From NCBI GenBank assembly GCA_003550305.1, contig QKYT01000052.1:233095-297094 (forward strand): a stretch of DNA of 64,000 nucleotides. The letters are read 5' to 3'. Positions 33,783-46,164 of this stretch are shown piece by piece. The stretch is from Glomus cerebriforme. Its lineage: Eukaryota > Glomeromycota > Glomeromycetes > Glomerales > Glomeraceae. The notes under the pieces are model-generated. The model was not told where the DNA came from and ran no database searches. It was given only the letters and a program-made list of their open reading frames with translations. Position 1 is the stretch's first letter; each line of letters opens with the position of its first letter. The position numbers and the translations under genes are program-made.

Positions 33783-35267
33783 TCAAGCAGTTTCCGGGAA
33801 TAATTCATCAATGACTGGATCAATTTCTCCATCATACTTAAGTAACAATTCAACAAGTTTATCTTCCTCATCGAGTCCCATACTTTTGAGCTTCTCAAGT
33901 TGTTCTTTATAAAGACTTTGAAGGACCTGGAGATTAGTTACTTCTTCTGATTCTTCCCCTTCTGATTCTTTTTGTTCATGACGATGATGATTATCACCAT
34001 TGCGATTATTTCTATAATAGTGTCGATGTCCACGACGTCCACGTCCACGACCTCGACCATTTCGTCGACCTTCTCCATTTGGTGGTTGACCAGCCCATGC
34101 AACTTTAGCTGCTTTTGGAAAAGATCCAGGAATTGGTGGTGTGAGAGGGCGATTAATTTCAGGTGTTATGAGATTATGTTTTGTATAACCAGGAATTGGT
34201 GGTGTGATAGAACGTCTAAAGAAATGGTTATGCCTATGCGTGGTCGGTTGACGGTAAGAATCTAATCGTTGGATTTGATCCATGATATCCCTGATATTTG
34301 CGACAAGTTGAGGATTCTCTTTAATAGAATCTTGGTTTAGTTCAATCATCATTTGAAAATGTTGAAGATCAACTTCAAGATCTTGTGGTTGATCTTGTTC
34401 CAAAAAGGAAGGACGAGTGAATGTGGTGTTTGATGGTATTGTTTCTTGTTCGTTTTCGACTTCAAGTCGAGATTGAGATATTGTTTCTTGTTCGTCTTCG
34501 ACTTCAAGTCGAGATTGAGATATAGTTGTTTCTTGTTCATCTTCTTCAAGTTGAGATTGAGATATAGTTGTTTCTTGTTCGTCTTCAACTTCAAGTTGAG
34601 ATATAACTCTAGTTAATTTAATAGAATTAAGTGATTCGAAAAATTCATCGTCCAAGACATTTTTTTTGGATGTCTTTTTGTCTACTTTTTCCGAAGATTC
34701 GAAAAATTCATCATCCAAGACATTTTTTTTGGATGTCTTTTTGTCTACTTTTTCCGAATCATCATCATCTTCTTCTTCCATTAGAATTTTCTGGTTTGAT
34801 GATGTTTCATTTATATCACGTGAACCAATTTCTATATACTGCGGTTCCTGAATCTCTTGGTTAGTGGTACTAATTATATTCCTTTGTGTAACGTTGTCTT
34901 GAGAAGTATCGGTTTCAACTGTTTCAATTGTAGTGACAGAGTCAGCTCTTTTACGCGGAGGAACATTTCCGCCTTCAAGGACCCAAACTTCATTACCAGA
35001 GTCTTCGCTATCACTTGAATCACCAGAAGTTGAAAATTTTAAGTTAAATTTAATGGTTGGAGCAGAAGAAAGAATTTCTTGAAGTTCTATATCAGTTGAA
35101 AGGGTAATAATATCGTTGTCTTCATCAGTATAAGAAAGTGTAAAGGGAGATAATGCAGGAATAGTGAAGAGAGTACGAAGTTTTGCTTCTAACTCAATCC
35201 AAGTTGCACTGGAAGGAAGAGTAAACCGACGAACAGCTTCTTTATGAATAACTTTGATATTAACCAT
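33783..35267 (-). CDS. PB1 and UBA domain protein, autophagy-receptor-like
   Basis: This intronless gene encodes 494 residues. Residues 1-80 form a PB1 domain: a basic start (IKVIHKEAVRRF) and an acidic OPCA-type loop (YTDEDNDIITLSTDIELQEI, 46-65), so both interaction faces are present. Residues 447-491 look like a UBA domain (LKSMGLDEEDKLVELLLKYD). The middle is low-complexity: two tandem 21-residue copies starting SEKVDKK and ending EFFES (171-212), four SQSxLE-EQET repeats (about 223-276), two PPIPG motifs (356-360, 377-381), and an RG-rich basic run (398-413). DDEFFESL at the end of the second copy fits an LC3-interacting motif (FxxL after acids). PB1 plus UBA with a disordered middle recalls p62/NBR1 autophagy receptors, but ZZ and NBR1 domains are missing. 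Role inferred only. Confidence 0.8.
   Translation of the reverse strand: MVNIKVIHKEAVRRFTLPSSATWIELEAKLRTLFTIPALSPFTLSYTDEDNDIITLSTDIELQEILSSAPTIKFNLKFSTSGDSSDSEDSGNEVWVLEGGNVPPRKRADSVTTIETVETDTSQDNVTQRNIISTTNQEIQEPQYIEIGSRDINETSSNQKILMEEEDDDDSEKVDKKTSKKNVLDDEFFESSEKVDKKTSKKNVLDDEFFESLNSIKLTRVISQLEVEDEQETTISQSQLEEDEQETTISQSRLEVEDEQETISQSRLEVENEQETIPSNTTFTRPSFLEQDQPQDLEVDLQHFQMMIELNQDSIKENPQLVANIRDIMDQIQRLDSYRQPTTHRHNHFFRRSITPPIPGYTKHNLITPEINRPLTPPIPGSFPKAAKVAWAGQPPNGEGRRNGRGRGRGRRGHRHYYRNNRNGDNHHRHEQKESEGEESEEVTNLQVLQSLYKEQLEKLKSMGLDEEDKLVELLLKYDGEIDPVIDELFPETA
34430..34760 (-). repeat. Coding tandem repeats in the PB1 gene
   Basis: Two arrays lie in the coding sequence. A 63-bp unit is duplicated at about 34632-34757, with almost identical DNA and therefore recent. 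A 39-45-bp unit (GTTTCTTGTTCGTCTTC on the + strand) occurs four times at 34440-34600 with small in-frame length changes. All units are multiples of three. Confidence 0.85.
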
Positions 35268-36509
35268 TTTTTTATTATTAGAAAGAAAATATTTTTTACG
35301 AGGGAAAATTTGAAAATCATACCATGAAAAATACCCTATATTTATACAAATTTAATTTGAGTATTGTCATACAAAAACTTAGCTGACGTTTTGTATTAAC
35401 GTATTTTTGCATAATTCAGTTGACTTGGAATACGTAACCTTATTCATCATCATTCATTGTTCTTTTTAGCAATTTATTTATGGTCCGCTTCGCCACATGA
35501 TTTCTATTCAGAAACATCCAAATGTGGCTTATCCGCAGTAAACAAATTAGCGGCCCTGGCCGGCTTGGCGGCGTTAAAACTTTATCTTTCATTTTATTGT
35601 AGGTCTGTCGTGCTACAAGGGGTAAATGTAAATGCTTATTCTCACGTGAGATAACAACGACTCTTTAAATGTAAAAAAAAAAAATGCGCAGTGTCACAAT
35701 TTACAAAGATTCTTTTTTTGTTATTTTTGAAATTATAATTTGTACCTATGAAAGAAATATTTATCAAAATTACATTCATTATATGTCAATAAACTCAAAA
35801 TTTTGAATTTTGAATTTATTTTTGAAGTATATACATTACGTTATCAACAAAGATAAATTTTTTTTTTATAATTAAAAAAACTTTTTAGATTGTTATAAAT
35901 ATACAAAATTTTCATTTATCATCCATCCTCTTAAAATTTTTTATTTTCTCTGTTACCAAGAACTTACAAGTATCAAAAATTTTTTCAACAAAAAAAAAAC
36001 GCTGTTTCAAAAATAAGCTGTTTATTTTTTTTTTCTCGAAAAATATTTTGTACACGTGGACATTTTTATAATTTATAATTTGTGTTCAAATTTTGGCCAA
36101 TAAATAAATAATTAATTTCAGCCAAAGGATCTACCGCGGTTGCATAAACCGGAACCGGTCGGATTTGGTTCGGCCTTTGGATACCGAATTCAGTAATGAA
36201 AATTGCCCTCGTAAACTAGGTGGGTAAACGACGACCTCTCTAATTTTTAAGCATAACATTATTTATTTAACATTAAATTACCGATAAACTACTCGACAGA
36301 CTATTGTTTTATTAACATTTTAAACCCGATTAAATTGTACCACTAAAATTCATGCAATAAATAAATTGAATTATTTCTTTTTTAAAAAATTAAAATTTTC
36401 CACTTTATCTAAAAAAAGTATCTTTTTCATAAAATATTCGGTAACTTTGAACAAAAAAAAAAAAAATTTTATAAAAGGAGAAACCCGAAAAAAAGGATCA
36501 TTCTTTATC
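35268..36509. other. Divergent intergenic region with GC-richer patches
   Basis: This region presumably contains the promoters of the PB1 gene (minus) and BTB gene 2 (plus). Two patches stand out from the AT background: 35510-35580 (GGCCCTGGCCGGCTTGGCGG) and 36130-36185 (AAACCGGAACCGGTCGG and TTGGTTCGGCC). The second looks like a less decayed form of the GAACC-type repeat at 63190. The short frame at 35457-35654 has no recognisable domain and I do not call it a gene. Confidence 0.5.
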
Positions 36510-37495
36510 ATGACTACTAAAAATAACATTAATATCAATGAAAATATAAAACGAAGCGGTGAAACAATCATTTTAAATGTTGGAGGAATCAAGGTAAACA
36601 ATCAAAAAAAGTAAATTAAAAATTTATTTATTTATTTATTTATTCATGTATTTTATTACATCGAATGTTATCTAATGTTATAATCTTTGTTAAAATTCAT
36701 TAGTATGAGACTTATGCTTCAACTTTAACAGAATATCCAGATACTTTATTGGGAACAATTTTTCAAGATAAAGATCGAGCAAAAACTCATCTACAATCTG
36801 GTAATATGTATTTTTTTGATAGAAATGGTTATGCATTTCGATATATATTGGAATTTTATCGTACCGGTAAATTATTATTAAGTGAACGTGATAAAGATAA
36901 AGTTACTTTTGTAACTCTTGATGAAATTGCAAAAGAAATTGAATATTTTCGTATTCCTGTAACTGAAGGTGATGATGATGATGAATATGATGATGTAGAC
37001 GACGATTTAATGCTTGAAAATCAATCAAGCAACAAAAAAAAAATTAATAATTCTCATCCTTCTCCTGCTTCCGTTTTAATACATAAATATGCTGGAGCTA
37101 AAGTTGATCAATTTATTAAGGCTTTGGAAGAATTAATTTATGAAGCTATGGGATGTTTTGAAGAACGGGTTGAATTGAAATTTTTTTCAAAGACTTCTGA
37201 TGTAGAAACTTATTGGAATGAAATTGAATCGGCTTTAAAGTTTTATTATATACCTATCATGAAACCATATGGTGTAATAGGTTATTATATTTTAGATAAA
37301 TTTTCTAAAGAAATTCAATTATATTTTGAATCTACGATGCAAAGTATTTCTTTTCAATCTATCCAAGTTATTGATGAACTTACTCCTACAGGGAATTATG
37401 GCAATTATTATAAAATATCCATCAACATTAAAGATCGTTATGCTAAAGAAGATATTATAATACATACTAAACTAGCTAATTATAGAGTCAGTTAA
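36510..37495 (+). CDS. BTB/POZ (KCTD-type) protein 2
   Basis: Two exons (36510-36593 and 36704-37495) give 291 residues. The ATG at 36510 starts MTTKNNININ. The BTB domain reads ILNVGGIKYETYASTLTEYP, then YFFDRNGYAFRYILEFYRTG and IEYFRIP. An acidic insert (EGDDDDEYDDVDDD) and a Ser/Asn-rich linker follow, absent from the first BTB protein. The C-terminal region (ASVLIHKYAGAKVDQFIKAL onwards to KISINIKDRYAKED) matches that of paralogue 1 throughout. Intron position and phase are the same. It lies about 4 kb from the first copy with the PB1 gene between, so the duplication is local but not strictly tandem. Probably a cytosolic oligomeric adaptor; partner unknown. Confidence 0.9.
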
Positions 37496-38037
37496 CCAAT
37501 AATTATTATGTTGTCTTTTTTTTATTAGATAGTTGATATAAAAACAAACATTTTATTATTGTATATTAATCAATTACAGTCTACAATTTAAAGTATATTA
37601 TGAATTTTTTTTTTTTTTGTTTTGTTTGAAATATTTATAATAATAATTAATTATACTAATAGCATGTAAGTATAAATTTTATAGTTATTCTTATTATAGT
37701 AAAATCTTGTTATAAATATCAACCTATAAAAAAATATAGAACAAATTGACAATTCTTTCCTCAATTGTTAAATTGATATTGATTTGCAGAATATCTTATA
37801 GCTAAACGGTAATGATACAGTACACAACATATTTGTATGTATATTAATGATTAAGGTGAGTAAGATAATCATTTATGATTATCAATAAATTGAAAATATA
37901 ATTAAAATTATAACTGTGTTAAATATTTATAAATATTTTTGCAAAATAAAAGTCTTGTCGCCTGAAAACTTACCCATTTTTAATGATCTCTCGATTCTCT
38001 TAATAATAATTGCCCTTATATTTCTTTTTTTTTTAGC
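37496..38037. other. Convergent 3' region, no gene seen
   Basis: This spacer lies between the 3' ends of BTB gene 2 and the ASNSD1-like gene. It is AT-rich with a T-run near 37602. The frame at 37916-38167 is mostly the antisense of the ASNSD1 last exon and is rejected. Confidence 0.6.
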
Positions 38038-41000
38038 TCAACAAACTCTCATGTTTCCCCTCTCTTTACTATTCTCATTTGTCATCTTAGCAGTCTTTGC
38101 TCCAAATTGTATAGCTCTTTTCCATAAAGAACTTGCTTTAGATAATCCCAATTGTCTTGCTACATGACGTAACAAAAGTTTCTCTCCGATCCCTCTTTCA
38201 TATCTCATATCTGCTTTAATATACATAGGTAATGAACATAAAAAGGATACAACATTTGATGCGAGATAAGGAAACCTTGATTCTTTAGAATGAGATGATA
38301 TTATCCTGTCATCACGGCCTAAGAACAACAAAAATAACAATTAAAAAAAAAAGTTTATATATCAAATATTTGTTAATTTATGCTTCTTTTACCTAAATTT
38401 CTGGTTGAGATTCTATCAACATCCAATTGAACCTAATAAAAAAAGAAAAGAATCCATGGTTTAGGTTATTCTATAATAAATAAGGAAAATTAAATATTAA
38501 TTCTCACCTCTTCGATTAGCTTTTGCCAACCACACTGTCTAAATGCTTCACGATGTCTTGAATAACCTCCTAACAGCTCATCAGCTCCTATTCCAACAAG
38601 TAAAACTCTAGCTTTACTTTCATAATTAATCTTTATCTAAAAAAGTATAAATAAATAAATAAATAAAACTTTATGATGTTATTTTAGTGGCTAATCACCT
38701 TTGTATTATCTAAACTGGCAATTTGGCCTACAAATTCAAAAAGATATTTAGTATCATTAACCTTATTTAATTGTTGAAATGAGTTCATCATACGAACCCT
38801 TTCCGCGAGCTGCAAACCAAAAAGCCATCGCTATGCTCTATATTGTAAAAAAGGTAAGTTACAATCATTAATTATTCTTTGACTTTTTTTTTCCTAACTC
38901 ACTAAATCCATTATCGTATCTGATGGAGCCATTAATTCTATTATTTCGGGTTTAAATGTACAAGCCTCTTCATATGGAACATTTACTTCTACAAAGTTCC
39001 ATATACGACCAGGTGCTATTTTCCTACACATATTTAAAAAATTAATTAATTTCGTAAAATTATTTATAAAAGAATTCTTTTTTTTTAAAAAAAAAATTCT
39101 ACTATTCATACCTTAATTCTTCAACTCCCTGTCTGCCAGTCAATCTATCTGGAACATCATAGATAGAATCATTTTTATGAGAAACATTTTTCTTTTTATC
39201 TTTGTTTTTCTGCTGAATTCTAGGATTTTCAAATCCTACATTCAACAAATCTATCGCTTCTTCTTTTGGAATATATTTATCTGCTAAAGCAGCAAGACAA
39301 ATACAATCTAACCCCCCAGAAAACATTATAGCTACTCTAGCATCCTGTATTGATCTAAATAATATAAGGAATATTAAACCTAGAAATTTTTCATATAAAT
39401 AAATAAGCTATTATTTACCCCGTTTGCGGAATATCTATAATACGTCGTCTTACAGAATCTCCTAATTCCTCAATTAGTTTATTAACAGCATCTTGAATCT
39501 TAGGTGATATGATTGGAATGAAAGAAGTATTTGATAAATCTAATGAGGTTGGTAATTGGGACAGATCTTCAGGGCTTGGAAGAGTGTCATTTACTCTACC
39601 AAACGGTAAAGTCTAGTGATTTGGAGTAAGTTCAATCAATAGTTACATCAAATAATAAATTTTTCCGATTTAAATAATTATAGATTTCTTGCCAGCATAT
39701 ACGACGAATCATTATTGACCAAATCATTTACTCTATGCCATTTGTGATGTATCAAGAAATTTTCAAATGGTTCTTCAATGTTAAAAACAAAGAAGATATA
39801 ATAAGTTAATATCCCATTATTCGACGATAAATTATATTAAAAGAGTATAAATACCTGATGAAGCTGATGACAACATTTTATCCAAATCTAAATAGAATAT
39901 GCCATCAGCTGGGACTTCTGCAAAATAAGGTGATAAAGAAGTATCCGATGTCTGTGAAACTTTACATCCCACGGATGTTAAAATGAAATCATCCTCTTCC
40001 TCAGAAGGTAAATGCCATAATAAAGATCGTCTTCCCAAGCAATCTCGCCCAAACCATAATCTACGTTTTGAGCTCTAAATTCAAAGATAATTAATAATTA
40101 ACGATACTCTTTAAATAGGACGAATCGAGAACAGATAGCAAATATAAAATAAGAACCTGCCAATATACAATTGCATATGGTCCCTCAATATTTCGAAGGA
40201 CATGAAGTATTTTGTCCTCGTCTTCATTATCATTCTCAACTTTATGACTCTCTTTCAAAGCGGCAAAGAGATATTTTGTATCATTTTCTCCAGAGGGAAT
40301 CTAATGAATAGAATAATAAGATTTAGATCGAATAAATTCAACCAATGCGCAAAGATATCAACATATTGCAATAAAAAGGATGTGCCGTTCGGAATAATAA
40401 CATAAACACGTGATATTATAATAGATGAGCGAAAAACAAAACATTATTATGTAACCAAATCTATACAGTCTAATCTCGATATAACGAACTCTTGATTTAT
40501 CAAACTTTTTTTAAAAATTAATGTCTTATTGTTATGTTTAAAAAGTCTTGATATATTGAATATCATTTATATACCGAACTTTTGTTCCTGAACCGTGAGT
40601 TCGGTATATCGGAGTTTCATTATTAACTCATTTTTTTTTGGATGATCAATAACCTTTTTATTGCAAAAGAATAACATATCAACTTGCCTCCACACCATTA
40701 AATATTTCTCCGTTCCATAATAACACGTCTTGTTCATCGCTTTCTGTTAAAGGTTGTTTAACGACAGAAGGTCCTCGTAAATGTAAAACCGCACCAAAAA
40801 ATGTTAAATCGATTGTAAATAAAGAGGAAAATTGCGATTGGATTGATTTAAATAATTCCCCTTGACTGTCTGGTCCTATGATGAAATAAAATTTACATTT
40901 ATTATATATTAAATATAAAAGATTTAAAAGAATGCCCGATTTTATAAGCGATTATTAACATACCACGTTGTTTATTTCGCATCATCAATTGATTCCACAA

Positions 41001-41066
41001 ATCGTTGTGAAATGAATCATTTGTGGCGGATTTCTTAAATTGTAATCGAAATAATATACCGCACAT
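38038..41066 (-). CDS. ASNSD1: Asparagine synthetase domain-containing protein 1
   Basis: Thirteen exons splice to 590 residues, with all phases closing. Exons: 41066-40964, 40875-40688, 40300-40157, 40074-39855, 39772-39732, 39612-39419, 39354-39112, 39023-38903, 38837-38798, 38727-38699, 38636-38508, 38432-38393, 38318-38038. It starts MCGILF, placing Cys2 as the class II glutamine amidotransferase nucleophile; RGPDSQG and LLWNGEIFNG follow. The synthetase half has a PP-loop FSGGLDC, VLLVGIGADELLGGYSRHRE, RISTRNLGRDDRIISSHSKE and RGIGEKLLLRHVARQLGLS, the last typical of ASNSD1 rather than true asparagine synthetase. The PP-loop ends in Cys instead of the usual Ser. The second intron begins with GC (AG|GCAAGT), and exon 5's donor is my weakest choice. 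The biochemical role of this family is not established. Confidence 0.92.
40301..40687 (-). other. GC-AG intron of the ASNSD1-like gene
   Basis: The coding frame requires the exon to end at GTG GAG, followed by GCAAGTTGATATG, and to resume after CATTAG at ATT CCC TCT GGA. No GT donor restores the frame nearby. AG|GCAAGT is the classic context of GC-AG introns. At 387 bp it is several times longer than the other introns because it carries a MITE. Confidence 0.75.
40466..40624. mobile_element. pogo-type MITE inside the ASNSD1 intron
   Basis: The left end reads CAGTCTAATCTCGATATAAC followed by GAACTC; the right end inverts to GAAACTCCGATATACCGAACTC. A TA precedes the left end. About 160 bp long, non-coding. 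The ends belong to the same broad type as the elements at 19071 and 58196 but keep the CGATATAACGAAC form, so this copy is a different subfamily or is less decayed. Confidence 0.65.
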
Positions 41067-41529
41067 TTTATACTAAATTAAATGATAAATAAATGCTATT
41101 ATAATAAGGATTCAAATTTGGAAAAAAATAGATAAAAATTTGTATAATTTTACTTATAACAAATAAGTTTAAATTCGATATTATTGTAAAAATGAATTCA
41201 AAAATGAAAAGATTAGCATATCAAAAAATGAACTTAGATTTTATATTTTTTTATTATAACCTAAAAACCTGTATGCGCCACGATCTACGTTTAACACATT
41301 TCCTCGCCATTGTTGTACTGTGTATCATATGATTTGTATTTTCTTATAACCATTTTCGAACATGCAATATCATAATACAAATAATGCAAAAATTACGTAC
41401 TTTTGATATATAAAGTATATTAAATCGGAAGCATTGTCCGCGTTTCATTTTATAAATTTATAATTGATCCATATTTATAAAGGCTAAATATTCATTTATC
41501 TGATTATTAATTCTTATTCCATATTACAT
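41067..41529. promoter_or_regulatory. Divergent promoter region, ASNSD1 and ADP-ribosylglycohydrolase
   Basis: A gap of 463 bp separates two start codons that face away from each other, so both promoters must lie here. I cannot identify defined elements; TATATAAAGTATA at about 41407-41419 is a TATA-like candidate for the plus-strand gene. Confidence 0.5.
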
Positions 41530-43325
41530 ATGATGGATATACCCGAAAATGCTTCCAACCTTTGTCCGGACGGAATTTATGATAGGCTGAAAGGTTGCAT
41601 TTTTGGTAAGCCATTTTTAAATAAATATTACACATAAATTATTGTAATTAATTTGTTGTTTCCTTTAAATAAAGGTGCCGCACTTGGCGACGCCATAGGC
41701 TTAGCCACAGAGTTTTTATCAAAAGAAAAGGCTAGAGAATTATATGGTATCGGGCCAATATCATTTGGATCAGAGAAAGGTTATGAATTTTATAATGATT
41801 ATCACCGAAGAAGATGGGATAAAGGTGATTGGACTGATGATACAGGTAAATATATAAATCAATATATAAACCCTTGTAATCTAAAGTTAAATACCAAAAA
41901 AAATTTTTTTTTTTTGTTCCAAATTTAGATCAACAACTTCTTGTAATTGACTCATTAATTGCGACAAATGGGTTATTTAATTCTCGCGATTTTGCGCATC
42001 GATTACGTAAATGGTTCGATGATGGATATCCAGAACTTGATAATAAAGAACCTTTTGGTATAGGTGAGAAAAAATTTTCTTTTGATTCATAAAAAAAAAA
42101 AAATTAAATTTGATTATATTTATTCAACCAATAAAGGGAAAACTGTTGGAACCGTGTTGAGACATCCAAAGTTTAAATCTAAACCTCATCAAGCGGCATG
42201 GGACGTTTGGGTTCAATTTAACCGTAATATGGCAGCCAATGGAGCATTAATGAGAACTGCTGTATTAGGTGCACCATTCTTTTGGGATGAAAAACAAGTG
42301 ATAAAACAAACCTTACAAGCAACAAAGGTTACTCATGCTGATCCAAGATGTTGTGTATCAAGTATAATTGTAACAAATTTAATTTCAAGATTATTAAAAG
42401 ATAATACGCAAGATATCTTACCTGATCTAGATGATGAAACAAAAAATGAGATATTAAAGTGGTTACAATCTGGAAATCCAGAAAATCAAACAGATTTAGA
42501 TATTGATACAGAAGATCCATCTGTAACAATTAAAGCAAATACAAAAAAGAAAAAAAAATTTCTTAGTAAAATAATTAATAAAGTTAATTTAAAAGGAATT
42601 AATTCATCAAAAAGTTCTAATGGGTTTAATGGGGTTAAATATATAAGAAGTGATCAATTCCAAAAGGCTCGCGAAGTTGTTGAAATTCCCGAAAACCCAC
42701 CTCCTGGAATTGATACGTTTGGGGCTGATCCGGTTATGTTAGAATTTACTCGTGCTGTTGTGGAACGTTATAAATTTATTGTTAACTCAATCCCAGTTGA
42801 ACAACAACCTAAATCACAAAATTCTACACAATTTCAAGTTGACATTGGTGAAAAAGCTCTTTTACAATATTGTTTTCCTGAGAATTTAGCATCTCTTGAA
42901 TTAGATAAAGATCCTTCTATTGGATATGTTTATAAATGTCTTGGATCAGCATTATACTGTTTTACAAGAAATTTGAATCAACAACCAAGCGAGGGTGAGG
43001 CTTTTAAAACAATCATTACTGAATTAACATTGGAAGCTGGGTAAGATTTTCTGATGAGAACAAATTTTTGAATGTTAATATGCTAATAATTTTTATATGA
43101 TCTAGTGATGCTGATACAAATGGTGCAGTTGCTGGAGCTTTGTTGGGCGCTCGAATTGGATATGAAAAATTACCAAAATCTTGGGTAGATGGATTAAAGT
43201 TTAAGTCATGGTTAGAAGATAGGGTTAATAGTCTTTGGGCTATAATCTCTGGCAAAGAAGATTGGGTTGAAGTTGATGATTCATATAAATCTATTGATGT
43301 TTCACAAGATTCGAACAGAAAATGA
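41530..43325 (+). CDS. ADP-ribosylglycohydrolase family protein
   Basis: Five exons (41530-41605, 41675-41845, 41929-42063, 42137-43040, 43106-43325) give 501 residues and all phases close. Hallmarks are DRLKGCIFGAALGDAIGLAT at the start, GDWTDDTDQ (metal-binding, across the second junction), NMAANGALMRT, VTHADPRCCVSS and, near the end, GDADTNGAVAGALLGARIGY (metal-binding Asp residues). These match the DraG/ARH family, which removes ADP-ribose from proteins or nucleic acids with two magnesium ions. An insert of about 80-100 residues, lysine-rich and polar (about 42500-42700), makes it longer than bacterial DraG (about 300). All visible catalytic acids are kept. Another ATG lies one codon downstream; I chose the first. 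Substrate unknown. Confidence 0.92.
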
Positions 43326-43503
43326 CCGTACTTTGTAAATAGTTATATCAATTCAAGTATTTAATTTATCAGGATAAATTATTAGGAATTTTTTTATCAA
43401 CTAGGGTATAAAAGATTTTAATCTCTATCTATATTTAGAATTGAATCCTATATATAAAGTTATTTAATAAAAATAATAATTAAAATTAAATTTTCCAATT
43501 TCT

Positions 43504-46164
<2,661 letters not shown>

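Noticed and set aside
34349..34864. Several frames within the PB1 gene on both strands
   Set aside because: Repeat-derived shadows of the 494-residue frame.
35457..35654. 65-residue plus-strand frame in a GC-richer patch
   Set aside because: No homology pattern, no start context; the patch is more simply explained as promoter-proximal or repeat DNA.
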